Counted from the first letter of the stretch, positions 18,976-29,398 are shown. The stretch: DNA of 64,000 nucleotides from Campylobacter geochelonis (GCF_013201685.1 NZ_CP053844.1:1240001-1304000); one strand, 5' to 3'. Numbers and translations: made by a program. The notes: generated from the sequence alone by a model not told the origin.

Positions 18976-20787
18976 TTATCCCATTATCTCAAATTTTCTA
19001 AAAAACTCATTATCATCATCGATTAACTGCCTATCAATCAAGCTTTTTATAACTTCTTTTGTGCAGTTTGTCTCATCTGGCCATCCACGAGTGTAGCCCT
19101 CCCACTCAAATTTCACAGTCGCATCAACACAAATTTGCTCTTTATCTATAAAAATATCACGCAAAGCATCGATGTTGTTTGTAACTCTCCAAACGCTCAT
19201 ATAAATGTTGCTAATGGCATTTGTCGTGTCAAAAAAGATGAGAATTTTAAAGTGGTTTCTAAACTCAAGTAATTTTTTAAAACTATCTTTTACGAGGCTT
19301 TTTTTATCATAATTTATAAACACAATTGGATTTTTAGTATCAGTAAAATACTGCTTAAGGTCGATTATATCGTTATCTACGCTTTTAAATTTAGCAAGTA
19401 GTTCATCATCACTAAGCACATCAACCACATCTTCAACGCTTAAATCCTCACTAGCATCAACTCCTAGCTTCCCGCCAAAACAAGCATTTGGGCTAGCATG
19501 ATCTAGTTGATCACACACTCCCTCGCTAAAAAACAGACTCTTAGCGCTTATGCGGTTTAGCACATAACGCGTTAAAGCTTCAAAATCTCCCAAATCAGGC
19601 GCATTTGCTCCAATAAAAATAGCATGTTTTACAAAACTCATCTGTCCAACACCCCAAAATGCGTGCATCATCTGTTTAGCATGAGCTGGATACCATGCGT
19701 TGATTTTAGCTAAAATCAGGTTGTGAAAAACGCCATTTTCAGGCATTTTATAATCAAGCAAATCAGGAGCCGTAGTCTTAAAAAGCGGCAAGAAAATCCG
19801 CTCAGTCCCATAACCCATAAATTTATCCTCCAAAGGTGGCTTTCCAACCACAGTAGCATGATAAACTGGGTCATCTTTATGGGTTATAGCACTTACTTTC
19901 ATCACAGGAAATGGCAAAATCGGCGTATAAAAACCAGTATGATCGCCAAATGGTCCCTCATCTCTTAGCTCATTTGTATCGACAAAACCCTCGATGACAA
20001 AGTCTGCATCATGTGGGATATAGATATCATTTGTTAGAGATTTTACTAACTTCGCTGGGCTTTTGCGGATAAATCCATAAAGCAAAAGTTCAAAAATTCC
20101 ATGCGGAAGTGGCGCTTGTCCACACCAGATATAAAGCGGGTCGCCACCGATTGCAACAGATACTGGCATTTTAAGTCCAGCTTTTTTATACTCATTATAA
20201 AAGTTCGCGCCATCTTTGTGGATTTGCCAGTGCATTCCAAGCTCGTTTTTAGAGTAAATTTGAAGTCTATACATACCTAAATTTTGGGTTTCCCCGCTAA
20301 GGGATTTGGTATAGACTTGCCCCATCGTGATAAATGCTCCACCATCTTTTTCCCAAGTTTTTAAATTTGGCAAGTCATACAAATCGATTTGTTCGCCAAA
20401 TTTTTGATTTTTTTGGCACTCGCCTTGCTCTTTTAAACGCTTTGTAAAGACGTTTCTAAGGCTAACAAGATATCTTAAAAAGTCAAATTTCTCTTTAAAA
20501 GTTGTTGGTTTTTTTGGCTTTAGTAAATTTTGAATCTCATCTGCGATTTCGTTCGCATCTTTTCCAAGAACTAATTTTAACGCTTCAAAACTTCCAAAAG
20601 TATTTGTCAAAATCGGCGGATAGTGCCTGCCATCTTTACTCACAGGCTTAGTGAACAAAAGCGCCTTAGAATCAGGTTTTTTAACCTCGATATAGCTTAT
20701 ATGGGCAATCTCAAGATCTATATCAACTGGCTCATCAATTACCCTTAAAAGCCCAGCAGCTTTAAATTTCTCTATCCACTCTCGCAT
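18976..20787 (-). CDS. ubiD: UbiD-family prenylated-FMN-dependent decarboxylase
   Basis: Non-oxidative decarboxylase, probably in menaquinone synthesis in this lineage. 603 residues, longer than the roughly 500 of E. coli UbiD but normal for the epsilon-type enzyme. Family segments: GGAFITMGQVYT, GMHWQIHKDGA, SVAIGGDPLY and DEGPFGDHTGFYTP, the last being the core UbiD motif near the prFMN site. It is the last gene of a cluster with hemC, fxsA, proS, hemA and a polyprenyl synthase; the same order is found in C. jejuni. A ubiX-type flavin prenyltransferase would be needed elsewhere. Confidence 0.92.
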   Translation of the reverse strand: MREWIEKFKAAGLLRVIDEPVDIDLEIAHISYIEVKKPDSKALLFTKPVSKDGRHYPPILTNTFGSFEALKLVLGKDANEIADEIQNLLKPKKPTTFKEKFDFLRYLVSLRNVFTKRLKEQGECQKNQKFGEQIDLYDLPNLKTWEKDGGAFITMGQVYTKSLSGETQNLGMYRLQIYSKNELGMHWQIHKDGANFYNEYKKAGLKMPVSVAIGGDPLYIWCGQAPLPHGIFELLLYGFIRKSPAKLVKSLTNDIYIPHDADFVIEGFVDTNELRDEGPFGDHTGFYTPILPFPVMKVSAITHKDDPVYHATVVGKPPLEDKFMGYGTERIFLPLFKTTAPDLLDYKMPENGVFHNLILAKINAWYPAHAKQMMHAFWGVGQMSFVKHAIFIGANAPDLGDFEALTRYVLNRISAKSLFFSEGVCDQLDHASPNACFGGKLGVDASEDLSVEDVVDVLSDDELLAKFKSVDNDIIDLKQYFTDTKNPIVFINYDKKSLVKDSFKKLLEFRNHFKILIFFDTTNAISNIYMSVWRVTNNIDALRDIFIDKEQICVDATVKFEWEGYTRGWPDETNCTKEVIKSLIDRQLIDDDNEFFRKFEIMG

Positions 20788-20813
20788 ATTTTTCCTTAGT
20801 CTAAATTTAAACT

Positions 20814-21353
20814 CTAGTTGTAATTAATCTCGTCTGAATTTCCTACAAAAAAGTGCTTATGAAGCTCGTTTATATGTTCAACAGCTCTTTGACCTTTTGC
20901 CATATTGTTTTGATAAATACTACTTGATTTTGTAAAACGGTGTGTTACTTGTACTGTCCACGAGCGACACAACCAGCTTACAAATCCAGTATAGTAACTC
21001 GCATCTTCTATATCTTGCCACTTTATACCACTACTTCCCTTTGACCACGGAAAAATCCCACTATATAGCCAAACGCCACTCTTATCTGTATAAAGTTTAA
21101 AGCTTCTTATGTATAAAACGTTTAAAATCAGCTTAAGAAAAAGCAAAAGTAAAATGACAACTAAGGCAAATTTACACCACTCATTAATCCACATAAAGCC
21201 AGTTTTTTCGCTTAGCGATAGAGTAAATTTAGATATATTTTGGCTATTTTGCACCAAATACACAGTTAAAATCACAAGAATTATAAAAAATATAAAGCTT
21301 TTAACATAAGCTGTCCATGACTTCCTAAACTCCTCATAAACTGGTGTTTGCAT
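20814..21353 (-). CDS. Membrane protein with PH-like (DUF304-type) domain
   Basis: 179 residues. Two membrane helices (residues about 19-36 and 60-84) are followed by a C-terminal region (SFKLYTDKSGVWLYSGIFPW, then IKWQDIEDASYYTG) with the strand pattern of bacterial PH-like domains seen in YdbS/YdbT proteins. Function unknown. It lies between hemC and ubiD on the same strand with short gaps, so it is transcribed with them. Confidence 0.65.
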   Translation of the reverse strand: MQTPVYEEFRKSWTAYVKSFIFFIILVILTVYLVQNSQNISKFTLSLSEKTGFMWINEWCKFALVVILLLLFLKLILNVLYIRSFKLYTDKSGVWLYSGIFPWSKGSSGIKWQDIEDASYYTGFVSWLCRSWTVQVTHRFTKSSSIYQNNMAKGQRAVEHINELHKHFFVGNSDEINYN

Positions 21354-21362
21354 AAATTTTCC

Positions 21363-22316
21363 TTAGTGTATATTTTCGCCTTGTAAAGCATTTGCCATAT
21401 CTTCAGCCCTTTTTAAAAGCTCTTTTGCACCTTTTTTGATAAACTCATCAGCTAGCTTAGCTCCAGCAGTTTTATAATCAGCTTTTTTAACAACCCTGCT
21501 CTCTTTTATAAACTCACTTCCATCAGGCAAACCAACGATAGCGTTTACAACTGCATTTTCGCCATCAAATTTAGCATTTATTCCGATTGGAACTTGGCAA
21601 CCACCTTCTAAAACTTTAACAAATTCTCTTTCTATCGTTGTTTCGATAACAGCTTTTTGATTGTTCAAAAAATCAATTTTTTCTAAAATTTCGCCTTTAT
21701 CAACAGCTTCGATTCCCAAAGCTCCCTGTCCCATCGCCGGTATCATCAAGTCTGTTTCAAAAGGAGCGATAAATTTAACCTCTTTATCAAGCCCGATTCT
21801 CTTAATCCCAGCAACCGCTAAGATAATAGCGTCAAACTCTCCTTCTTTTAGCTTTCTAAGGCGCGTGTTTATGTTTCCACGAAGCGAAACGATAGTCAAA
21901 TCAGGTCTTAAAGCAAGTAGCTGCATTCTTCTTCTTAGACTAGTCGTTCCAACTCTTGCGCCTTGTGGAAGTTCGCTAAATTTAGCAAATTTCTCACTTA
22001 TCATAGCATCTCGTACATCTTCACGCTCGCTTATAACTGCAAGTTTAAGACCATTTGGAAACTGCATAGGAACATCTTTTAAGCTATGTACGGCGATATC
22101 AGACTCGCCTCTTAACATACTCTCTTCAAGCTCTTTTGTAAAAAGACCTTTACCACCTATTTTTGCAAGTGGAGTATCAAGGATAATGTCTCCTTTTGTC
22201 TTCATGCTTAAAAGTTCAACTTTTATGCCGTGTTTTTTTTCTATCTCGCTTTGTATAAATTCACTTTGCCACATCGCTAAAGCGCTTCCTCTAGTTGCTA
22301 TGGTTAATTTTTCCAT
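21363..22316 (-). CDS. hemC: Porphobilinogen deaminase (hydroxymethylbilane synthase)
   Basis: Polymerises four porphobilinogens to hydroxymethylbilane in heme synthesis. 317 residues with [10 protein letters not shown] near the start, HSLKDVP, VGTTSLRRRMQL, SLRGNINTRL and EGGCQVPIG, whose cysteine (near residue 240) carries the dipyrromethane cofactor. The start overlaps the end of fxsA by 26 bases. With hemA two genes upstream, the cluster supplies the first and third steps of tetrapyrrole synthesis. Confidence 0.96.
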   Translation of the reverse strand: MEKLTIATRGSALAMWQSEFIQSEIEKKHGIKVELLSMKTKGDIILDTPLAKIGGKGLFTKELEESMLRGESDIAVHSLKDVPMQFPNGLKLAVISEREDVRDAMISEKFAKFSELPQGARVGTTSLRRRMQLLALRPDLTIVSLRGNINTRLRKLKEGEFDAIILAVAGIKRIGLDKEVKFIAPFETDLMIPAMGQGALGIEAVDKGEILEKIDFLNNQKAVIETTIEREFVKVLEGGCQVPIGINAKFDGENAVVNAIVGLPDGSEFIKESRVVKKADYKTAGAKLADEFIKKGAKELLKRAEDMANALQGENIH

Positions 22317-22737
22317 TATCTTTTTCCTCTTCTATGATTTCTACATCTATGATATCATCGTTGTCGTATCTGGGTTTTTGTGTAAAATTTTGCGTATAAT
22401 CTTGCGTATTATTATACTCATTTTCCTTAGTTTTAAGTTTTTTGTTTATAAAAAAAGATACAACCAAAACCAAAATTCCAGCTACATCTGAAAAAATACC
22501 AGGTAAAACTAATAACAATGCTCCAAAAACGCTCCCAAGATTTCCAAACAAACTACTAGGAGTTAGGATTTTGATTTGGTTTGTAAAATTTGAAAACCCT
22601 AACTTAAATATGATAAAAACTCCTAAAATTCCACTAAGTATGACCTCTAAAATAAAATTTAAAAAGCCAAATTTACTTATAAAAAGATAGATAAAAATAG
22701 CTTCAAAAAATATATATGGAAGAGTGAAATTTCTCAT
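22291..22737 (-). CDS. fxsA: FxsA-family membrane protein
   Basis: 148 residues with about four hydrophobic helices in the first 105 residues (for example [18 protein letters not shown], a pattern with a conserved early glutamate, and [18 protein letters not shown], the PG(x)D(x)xG signature of FxsA). The C-terminal tail is polar and acidic. FxsA affects phage F exclusion in E. coli, but its native role is unknown. It overlaps proS by four bases and hemC by 26 bases. Confidence 0.85.
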   Translation of the reverse strand: MRNFTLPYIFFEAIFIYLFISKFGFLNFILEVILSGILGVFIIFKLGFSNFTNQIKILTPSSLFGNLGSVFGALLLVLPGIFSDVAGILVLVVSFFINKKLKTKENEYNNTQDYTQNFTQKPRYDNDDIIDVEIIEEEKDNGKINHSN

Positions 22738-24443
22738 AGTAGCTTTTCTTTTATCTTTTCTTCTATATCTTTTATGCTTACTTTTTCTTTTATCAAACCA
22801 TCTCTTGTTATAAGCTCAACTTCACCATCATTTAGGCTTTTGCCAACTAGCACGGCGTATGGAAAACCAAGTAGTTCAAACTCGCTCATCTTTACGCCAA
22901 AGCGCTCGTTTCTATCATCAAGAAGAGTTTTTATGCCTAAATTTTGACACTTTTCATAAAGCGTGGTAGCAAATTCAACCTGCGCCTCATCTTTTAAATT
23001 TGATATAATTATTTCAAGTTCAAAAGGTGCAGTTTGTCTTGTCCACACACACCCTTTTTCATCGTGGCTACTTTCTATAACAACCGCTACCAAGCGACTT
23101 ACACCTATACCATAACAACCCATATAAAATGGTTGTGATTTACCATTTATATCTAAAAATGTCGCATTCATTGCCTTTGAATACTTCTGCCCAAGCTGGA
23201 AAATATGCCCAACTTCAATACCCTTTGTCTTATGCAAAATTCCATCGCAGTAAGGGCATCTATCGCCTTCTTGAACTGCTATAAGATCTTTAAATCTCTC
23301 ATCTTTAAAGCTAGTTACATTAAATCCTATCGTGTGGTATCCAGCTTCGTTTGCACCACAAATCATCTGTTTAGCACCTTTTAGTTCATTATCTATAAAA
23401 AACAGTGTTTGACTTGGCAAATTTGCAGGCCCACAGTATCCTGCAACCAAACCAGCTTTTAAGATATCGCTCTCATCAGCATCAACTAGCTCAAGCGCGC
23501 CACACGCATTTTGCGCTTTAGTCTCTTGAAGCTCATCATCTCCTCGCACGAAAAATACAACAACTTTGCTATCTTTTTCATAAATAGCTTTTTTAATAAC
23601 TGCTTTTATGGTATAAAATTTATCAACTTTAAAAAAGTTTGCCACTTTTTCTATTGTATCTGCTCCAGGAGTTGCAAATTTACTCATCATATTTGCCTCT
23701 GGCGGGGTTGCATTTGTAGTTCTAGGCGCTCTTTTGGCAGCTTCAACATTAGCAGCGTATTTACAACTATCACAAACTAATATATCATCTTCGCCATTAT
23801 CAGCTAGTACCATAAATTCCTTGCTTCCACTACCACCAATCGCACCACTATCAGCTTCTACTGCACGAAAATTTAGCCCTAAACGAGTAAAAATTTTACT
23901 ATAGGTATCATGCATAACATTAAATTCGCGTTTCAAATCTTCCTCATTTGCATGAAAGCTATATCCATCTTTCATAACAAACTCGCGTACCCTTAAAAGC
24001 CCAAATCTAGGTCTTGCTTCATCGCGAAATTTTGTATTTATCTGATAAAGATGAAGTGGGAGTTGTTTGTAGCTTGTAATGCGGTTTTTTACCATATTTA
24101 CAACGCTTTCTTCGTTGGTTGGACTTAGGACAAACTCATTGTCTTTTCTATCTTTTATCCTTAAAAGCTCTTTCCCAAAAACATCGTATCTGCCGCTTTC
24201 TTTCCATAGTTCAGCAGGAGTTACAAAGCTAAAAAGAACCTCTTGAGCTCCGCTTTTATCCATCTCCTCTTTTATAACTTTATAAATTTTATCATAGACC
24301 ATTTTTCCAAGTGGCATAAAGCTATAAAGCCCACTACCAAGCTGTTCTACAAAACCTCCACGAAGCAAAAACGCATGGCTTGGAAGCGTTGCATCTTTTG
24401 GTGCTTCTTTTGTTGTCGGTACAAAAAGTTTACTAAATCTCAT
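22734..24443 (-). CDS. proS: Prolyl-tRNA synthetase (bacterial type)
   Basis: Charges tRNA-Pro. 569 residues, class II synthetase: motif 1 around [15 protein letters not shown], motif 2 in [21 protein letters not shown] (split by the FRDE/RFG loop), motif 3 in [15 protein letters not shown]. Residues about 225-385 hold the YbaK-like editing insertion that removes mischarged alanine, including the [16 protein letters not shown] stretch. A C-terminal anticodon-binding domain follows. It overlaps hemA by 11 bases. Confidence 0.96.
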   Translation of the reverse strand: MRFSKLFVPTTKEAPKDATLPSHAFLLRGGFVEQLGSGLYSFMPLGKMVYDKIYKVIKEEMDKSGAQEVLFSFVTPAELWKESGRYDVFGKELLRIKDRKDNEFVLSPTNEESVVNMVKNRITSYKQLPLHLYQINTKFRDEARPRFGLLRVREFVMKDGYSFHANEEDLKREFNVMHDTYSKIFTRLGLNFRAVEADSGAIGGSGSKEFMVLADNGEDDILVCDSCKYAANVEAAKRAPRTTNATPPEANMMSKFATPGADTIEKVANFFKVDKFYTIKAVIKKAIYEKDSKVVVFFVRGDDELQETKAQNACGALELVDADESDILKAGLVAGYCGPANLPSQTLFFIDNELKGAKQMICGANEAGYHTIGFNVTSFKDERFKDLIAVQEGDRCPYCDGILHKTKGIEVGHIFQLGQKYSKAMNATFLDINGKSQPFYMGCYGIGVSRLVAVVIESSHDEKGCVWTRQTAPFELEIIISNLKDEAQVEFATTLYEKCQNLGIKTLLDDRNERFGVKMSEFELLGFPYAVLVGKSLNDGEVELITRDGLIKEKVSIKDIEEKIKEKLL

Positions 24444-25734
24444 CTATTTTCTCCATCTCTTCAATGCCTAAGCTATACTCTTCAAATTTATCTTTTATAT
24501 CAAAAATTTGTTGAACTGAGCGTAACATACACTCACCATCTTCGTCATCACCAATGCTTTTTAAATTTATCGTTGGTGTGTGTAAAAATGCCTTAAAAAC
24601 TTGATGTATAAGCTTTCTTGCCTCATCTTTATCTGATTTTTTCAAATAACCTTTTTTTATAGCTTTTTGTATCTCTATCTCAGCAACTTCTTTTGCCTTG
24701 CCTCTTAAAGCCTTTACTATAGGCGTTGTTGCTAGAGTTTTAAGCCATTTAAAAAAATCATTTGTGCTTTTTCCAACGATGCCATAAGCGATTTGCGCTT
24801 GCTCTTCGCGAAGTGCTAAATTTATCTTAACTATCTCTTGAAGATCATCCACACTATAAAGCTTTATGCTTTCATTTTCGCTTATATCGATATCTCTTGG
24901 CACTGCGATATCAAAAAAGTACCTATCAAAAGGTGTATTTTCAAGCATACTGTTTTTTATGATAACATCTTGTGAAGAGGTCGCCGAAAATATAAGCTGA
25001 TGGCTATTTATACAACTTTTTAGCTTCTCAAACGGCTCAATTTTAACATCGCCATTTAGCGAGTTTGCAAGATCTTGAGCTCGTTGCTTACTTCTGTTTA
25101 CTATGATGATTTTTGCGCCATTTGTTATAAGGTGTTTGCAAGCAAGCTCGCTCATATCACCAGCGCCCACAACTACGGCTGTAATGCCATCTAAACTTTT
25201 AAAGATATCTTTTGCAGTTGATACTGCCACGCTTGAAACCGATACTGGGTTTTTAGAAATTTCAGTTTTATTTCTTACTTCAGCGGCGCATTTAAAGGCG
25301 TATTCAACCGCTCTTTTTATATTTATATCGCAATTTTCATTAGATAGAGCAAATTTAAACGCATCTTTTATCTGACCAACTATCTGAGTCTCTCCAACAA
25401 CCAAGCTATCAAGCGAGCTTGCCACAGCAAAAAGGTGGTGTATAGCCCCACTTCCATAGTAGATATCAGCTCTTTCTTCAAGCTCATTTAGCGCAACGCC
25501 ACTTAAAATTGAAATGGCTTTTAAGATATAGCTTGTTGATTTTTCTAAATCATTTACAAAAGCCAAAACCTCAACTCTGTTACAAGTGCTTAGCACCATG
25601 CATTCTGAGACATTTTGGTTTGAGCAAATCAGCCTTAGAATTTCTCTTTTTTTATCATCATCGCTAAAAGATAGCTTCTCTCTAATGCCTATATCTGTGT
25701 TTTTATGAGTAAAACTTATATTTAGATAATTCAC
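24433..25734 (-). CDS. hemA: Glutamyl-tRNA reductase
   Basis: First committed step of heme synthesis by the C5 route: reduces glutamyl-tRNA to glutamate-1-semialdehyde. 433 residues. [10 protein letters not shown] carries catalytic Cys51; [22 protein letters not shown] is split by the family signature; [11 protein letters not shown] is the NADPH Rossmann motif. The C-terminal helical dimerisation domain is intact. Its ATG shares one base with the stop of the polyprenyl synthase gene. Confidence 0.96.
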   Translation of the reverse strand: MNYLNISFTHKNTDIGIREKLSFSDDDKKREILRLICSNQNVSECMVLSTCNRVEVLAFVNDLEKSTSYILKAISILSGVALNELEERADIYYGSGAIHHLFAVASSLDSLVVGETQIVGQIKDAFKFALSNENCDINIKRAVEYAFKCAAEVRNKTEISKNPVSVSSVAVSTAKDIFKSLDGITAVVVGAGDMSELACKHLITNGAKIIIVNRSKQRAQDLANSLNGDVKIEPFEKLKSCINSHQLIFSATSSQDVIIKNSMLENTPFDRYFFDIAVPRDIDISENESIKLYSVDDLQEIVKINLALREEQAQIAYGIVGKSTNDFFKWLKTLATTPIVKALRGKAKEVAEIEIQKAIKKGYLKKSDKDEARKLIHQVFKAFLHTPTINLKSIGDDEDGECMLRSVQQIFDIKDKFEEYSLGIEEMEKIDEI

Positions 25735-26636
25735 TAAAATTCCCTATCTGTCATGCTTCGTATAACTTCAACCAAGCCTAAATTCTCATACTCTTTTATA
25801 GCTTCTATGGCGCTATTTGCTAGATTTTTGACATCTTTTGCGCACTTTTCTATGATTTTATGCTCGCTAAATTTATCTTTTATCCAAAAAATTTGCTCAT
25901 CGCTTAAATCTTTTTTAAAATAGTTTTTTAAAATAGCTTTTTCTTTTTCATCTAAAATTTCATAAAGGTAGATATAAGGAAGCGTTGTTTTGCCCTCTTT
26001 ATAGTCATTTAGCGCTGGTTTGCCAAGAGTTTTTGAATCTTGCGTAACATCTAAAATATCATCAACTATCTGAAAAGCAAGACCTAAATTTCTACCATAC
26101 TCACCGAATTTAAGCTCATCTTCTCCTTGTAAAAACGCAGCACACTGAGCTGTAGCTTCGATTAAAACTGCGGTTTTGTTATAAATCATTTGCATATAAG
26201 CGTTTTTATCTTCGTTAAAAGCTTCGCCCATGCTAACATCCATAAGCTCGCCAATGCTTAGTTTAGATACCGCATCGGAAAGTTTACAAGCGATAAAGGG
26301 TTCAAATTTAGAAAGTTCAAAATAGCCTTTTGAATAAAGAATATCGCCTAACATAATGGCGTTTTTAGAGCCAAAAGTAGCATTTATAGATGGTTTTCCA
26401 CGCCTTACATCGCTTTCATCTATGACATCATCATGAAGCAAGCTAGCAGCGTGAATAAGCTCGATAATAGCGCAAAGCTTAAGGCTTTTTTCGTTTATAT
26501 CTGTTATCTTTAGTAGAAGTTTTGAGCGAAGTTTTTTACCTGAATTTATCTTAGAAAACATTAAATTTATAGGTTCATATCCAAGTTCGGATATGAAATT
26601 TAACATAATCTTATCTATCTGTTCTAAATAGTCCAT
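25734..26636 (-). CDS. Polyprenyl diphosphate synthase (IspB-like)
   Basis: Trans-polyprenyl synthase making the side chain of menaquinone or a related lipid. 300 residues with both aspartate-rich motifs: LLHDDVIDESDVRRGKPS (first DDxxD) and FQIVDDILDVTQD (second). Chain length cannot be set from sequence; octaprenyl is usual in the family. I start it at the ATG at 26636, just after the DUF2018 stop and four bases after AGGGG; an ATG 19 codons upstream lies inside the neighbour. Confidence 0.9.
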   Translation of the reverse strand: MDYLEQIDKIMLNFISELGYEPINLMFSKINSGKKLRSKLLLKITDINEKSLKLCAIIELIHAASLLHDDVIDESDVRRGKPSINATFGSKNAIMLGDILYSKGYFELSKFEPFIACKLSDAVSKLSIGELMDVSMGEAFNEDKNAYMQMIYNKTAVLIEATAQCAAFLQGEDELKFGEYGRNLGLAFQIVDDILDVTQDSKTLGKPALNDYKEGKTTLPYIYLYEILDEKEKAILKNYFKKDLSDEQIFWIKDKFSEHKIIEKCAKDVKNLANSAIEAIKEYENLGLVEVIRSMTDREF

Positions 26637-26643
26637 AAAACCC

Positions 26644-26904
26644 CTATTCGTTGTTTGAAAGTATATTGCCCACATGATGGATAAAGGCGTCATTTAGCCC
26701 ATCTTCTATCCTGTCTGGGTTTTGTAATATATAGTTTTGAACTTGAGCTTGACTTATACCATTTTCTTCGCAAAGCTCGCTTAAAGCTATGATTTTTATA
26801 AGCAAATTTTCTATCTCATTTTCAACTAAATTTCTATTTGCATTAAATATAATGTCAAAAAATTTCTCCCTTGGAGTTCCTTCAAAAATATCCAAATTTA
26901 GCAC
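26644..26904 (-). CDS. DUF2018-family small protein
   Basis: 86 residues, all-helical and acidic, with LDIFEGTPREKFFDIIFNAN at the start and no membrane segment. It matches a small epsilon-proteobacterial family (DUF2018) that I know from the same position upstream of the polyprenyl synthase in C. jejuni. Function unknown. Probably the first gene of the cluster that ends with ubiD. Confidence 0.7.
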   Translation of the reverse strand: MLNLDIFEGTPREKFFDIIFNANRNLVENEIENLLIKIIALSELCEENGISQAQVQNYILQNPDRIEDGLNDAFIHHVGNILSNNE

Positions 26905-26954
26905 CTTGTTAGTAATATCGCAATAAAGTCTGATGATTATATCAAAAGAAATAT

Positions 26955-27602
26955 TTAATTATCATAAAAAAGGTTTGTTATAAGCTCATAAGCTTCCTTG
27001 GTGCTTGATGCGCTTAAAAAACTAGTTGATGCTTCGGCAAACCCCCACGTAACTTGCAAATACGGTATATTTGCATTAGTTGCTGCCTTTTCATCTTTTA
27101 TGCTATCGCCAACAAAACAAGCGTATTTAACTGGTCTTATTTTGCTAGCTTCTTTTAAAACGTTAAAAAGCATCGTTGGATCTGGTTTTTGAGGCGTGTT
27201 TTTATCTGCTCCTACAACGCTATCAAACAGCTCTAAAACCTTATTTTTCTCCAAAATAGCTTTTAAAGATACTGTTGGCGCGTTACTAGCAAGTGCGATA
27301 AAATAGCCATTTTGATGAAGTTTTTCTAAAAGTTCTTTAACTCCATCATAAAGTCTTGCATAAAGAGCGTAGTTTTTGATAAATTCCTTTTCAAATTCCA
27401 TTTTCAACTCAGGTGCCACATTAGTGAGTCCATAGAACTCAACAGCGTAATTTTTCGACGGATCGTTTATCGTTTTAACAATAAATTCACTACTTAAATC
27501 AGGCGTTAAACCAAGCTTTTTTCTAGTTGTATTTATCGTTATTTCTATCGCCTTAGCGCTATTTATAAGCGTTCCATCCATATCAAAAATAACAACTCTC
27601 AT
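26955..27602 (-). CDS. HAD-superfamily phosphatase (phosphoglycolate phosphatase-like)
   Basis: 215 residues. HAD motifs in order: FDMDGTLINS (nucleophile Asp), ASNAPTVSLKA (motif II region), a lysine in NTPQKPDPTML, and CFVGDSIKDEKAATNA (motif IV). A helical cap follows motif I, as in Gph-type enzymes. Substrate uncertain; phosphoglycolate or a nucleotide is possible. Separated by 50 bases from the DUF2018 gene. Confidence 0.85.
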   Translation of the reverse strand: MRVVIFDMDGTLINSAKAIEITINTTRKKLGLTPDLSSEFIVKTINDPSKNYAVEFYGLTNVAPELKMEFEKEFIKNYALYARLYDGVKELLEKLHQNGYFIALASNAPTVSLKAILEKNKVLELFDSVVGADKNTPQKPDPTMLFNVLKEASKIRPVKYACFVGDSIKDEKAATNANIPYLQVTWGFAEASTSFLSASSTKEAYELITNLFYDN

Positions 27603-27905
27603 GCTTTTTCCTTAAATTTATGATTTTAAAATGATAGTTAAAAAAGCTTAATAACGTATCTACTTGCTTTTAAATTTAACAAATTTTAAAAGTTGGAAAA
27701 TTTAGAAATGTTTTTTTGCGACCTAAATAAATTTATAAAAATATTACAAAAATAGCAAATTTTATCTATTTTTCAATGCAAGACATCGTTTAAGCAAATT
27801 TAGTCAAAAATAATAAAAAAGTTTATGTTCAGTCCATTTTATGGATATTTAAGAGTTATAAGGAAAAGTGATAAAATTTTGATTTAAAATCTAAAAGATG
27901 AAGTT
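27603..27905. other. A/T-rich intergenic region
   Basis: About 300 bases upstream of the HAD gene and downstream of tRNA-Glu. Very A/T-rich; I see no open frame with a ribosome site, no strong hairpin and no repeat. Confidence 0.6.
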
Positions 27906-27980
27906 TGGTGACCCCTACGAGACTCGAACTCGTGTTGCCGACGTGAGAGGCCGGCGTCCTAACCGCTAGACGAAGGGGCC
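27906..27980 (-). tRNA. tRNA-Glu (anticodon CUC)
   Basis: Cloverleaf on the minus strand: acceptor GGCCCCT paired with AGGGGTC, D-arm GTCTAGCGGTTAGGAC, anticodon stem CCGGC/GTCGG around loop CTCTCAC (anticodon CUC, reading GAG), T-arm ACGAG-TTCGAGT-CTCGT, discriminator A and an encoded CCA. 75 nt including CCA. The usual bacterial tRNA-Glu anticodon is UUC; this is an additional C34 isoacceptor. Confidence 0.95.
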
Positions 27981-28879
27981 AAAATTATAATGCGATGTAA
28001 AATCTACAAAATAAAATCGAAATGTGAGTATATAATAAAGTCGCTTAAATATTTTTGAATTTTTAAATTATTTAGTATTTTTCTATAAATCGCACTTCTT
28101 AAACGGTTGTATCAACTAACAAAGCTATGATTACTTCTCGAATTTATAAAAATTTATTATAAAAAAAGGTTGTGCAAACACTATCTAGCTTCATAAACTT
28201 AGCTTGAAACCGCGCTTAATGTATCTGGCATAAAACCACAGTATATAAAAAACAAGTTAAATGATACTAAATTTGCAAATTTACACCACAAGATACAACT
28301 TTACGCTTTTCTCTCGCATCTAAGTCGCGTAGGAATCTATATAAAAATAAAAATTGAAAACATAGTTTCACTTAAAATTATGGTTGGCTTTTACTAAATT
28401 TGACTTTATAAAATCACTTGCTAGCGCTACTTTGGCATATTTAAATGGCGCTTTGGATAGGTTGCATACTTTTTATATTTTAGTTTTGGACGTTTTAGTT
28501 TGTTTTGTTTTTATCTTTAATTTATATTTAGCATACTTTTAATAGATAATCGCAAGGTTTGAGTTGCACTATTTTTTATTTTATAATCTAACCATATATT
28601 TGTTTGTAGGTCATATTTTATACTTCTTTCATTTTTTTAATAAAAAATATGTGTGCCTAGTATTAATCATAATGGCTTGGTATCAAAATTCATTAAAAAT
28701 ATGCAGAAATTTAACAAGCAAATTTGCTAAATTCACAAATACACCACATATCGCTTATTAACAAATTTGCTTAAATAAATATAAGTAAAATAATGATATA
28801 GCTACGATTCTAGCGAACTTCAATGATATTAAGAAATTGTGATTTTTAAGTGGTTTTTTGTTATTAATTTTAGTGCAAA
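27981..28879. other. Gene-poor spacer between two tRNAs
   Basis: About 900 bases of A/T-rich DNA between tRNA-Glu and tRNA-Lys. One 65-codon open frame (28564-28761, plus strand) has a low-complexity F/Y/L/K-rich product and no good ribosome site, so I do not call it. I found no attachment-site duplication of either tRNA end and no integrase remnant. Confidence 0.55.
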
Positions 28880-28955
28880 TGGTGTCCCATGTAGGATTCG
28901 AACCTACGGCCACATCATTAAGAGTGATATGCTCTACCAGCTGAGCTAATGAGAC
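28880..28955 (-). tRNA. tRNA-Lys (anticodon CUU)
   Basis: Minus-strand cloverleaf: acceptor GTCTCAT with ATGGGAC, D-arm AGCTCAGCTGGTAGAGC, anticodon stem TATCA/TGATG around loop CTCTTAA (anticodon CUU, reading AAG), T-arm GTAGG-TTCGAAT-CCTAC, discriminator A and encoded CCA. 76 nt. As with the neighbouring tRNA-Glu, it is the C34 form rather than the more common UUU. Confidence 0.95.
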
Positions 28956-29034
28956 ACCGTTAAAAAAATAATTCTATAACTAAAAGCTTTAAATACGGCT
29001 TAAATTTAACCAAATTTAGATAAAAACGTAAATT

Positions 29035-29373
29035 TCAATACTCATCCGCAAAGCCAATTTTCTTATGCTTATCTTTCTTATAGCTTTTGTTATTTCTAAG
29101 TTTATCAAGTAAATTTGCCTCTTTTATAAGCTCATCTTGCTCTTTTAGGTTTGTTATAGAATTTACAAATTCCTCCAAACCCTTTGTATACGGCTGATCA
29201 AGATAAACCGGTTCTGCTCTTTTTAAAATTTCAAGATTTTTACTAACTCGTTTTTTAAACATCTCTTTATCAAAATCATCTCTTTTTAATAAATTTATAG
29301 CCGATTTTGCAAACCGCTCTAACGCTCTTATATATTTAACTCTTTTTGCTTTTTCTTCTATGGAAATATTCAA
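29035..29373 (-). CDS. Small basic hypothetical protein
   Basis: 112 residues, starting at TTG with AAAGG upstream and a TATAAT 20 bases before the start. The product is helical, charged and rich in lysine (KKRVSKNLEILKRAEPVYLD in the middle, a KSYKKDKHKKIGF tail) with no membrane segment and no motif I recognise. Isolated gene between tRNA-Lys and the divergent metY operon. Function unknown. Confidence 0.6.
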   Translation of the reverse strand: MNISIEEKAKRVKYIRALERFAKSAINLLKRDDFDKEMFKKRVSKNLEILKRAEPVYLDQPYTKGLEEFVNSITNLKEQDELIKEANLLDKLRNNKSYKKDKHKKIGFADEY

Positions 29374-29392
29374 AATTTTACCTTTTTGCTTA

Positions 29393-29398
29393 ATTATA
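29393..29398 (-). promoter_or_regulatory. -10 box of the 112-aa hypothetical gene
   Basis: Minus-strand GGTATAAT lies 20 bases before the TTG start, which implies a very short leader that still contains the AAAGG ribosome site. This promoter is the main support for the gene being real. Confidence 0.45.

Noticed and set aside
26637-26693. Longer start for the polyprenyl synthase
   Set aside because: The extension overlaps the DUF2018 gene and lacks a ribosome site; the ATG at 26636 follows AGGGG.
28564-28761. 65-codon plus-strand ORF between the tRNAs
   Set aside because: Low-complexity F/Y/L/K-rich product, no ribosome site, expected by chance in A/T-rich DNA.
27906-28955. tRNA-associated integration site
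   Set aside because: No integrase gene and no second copy of either tRNA 3' end in the window.
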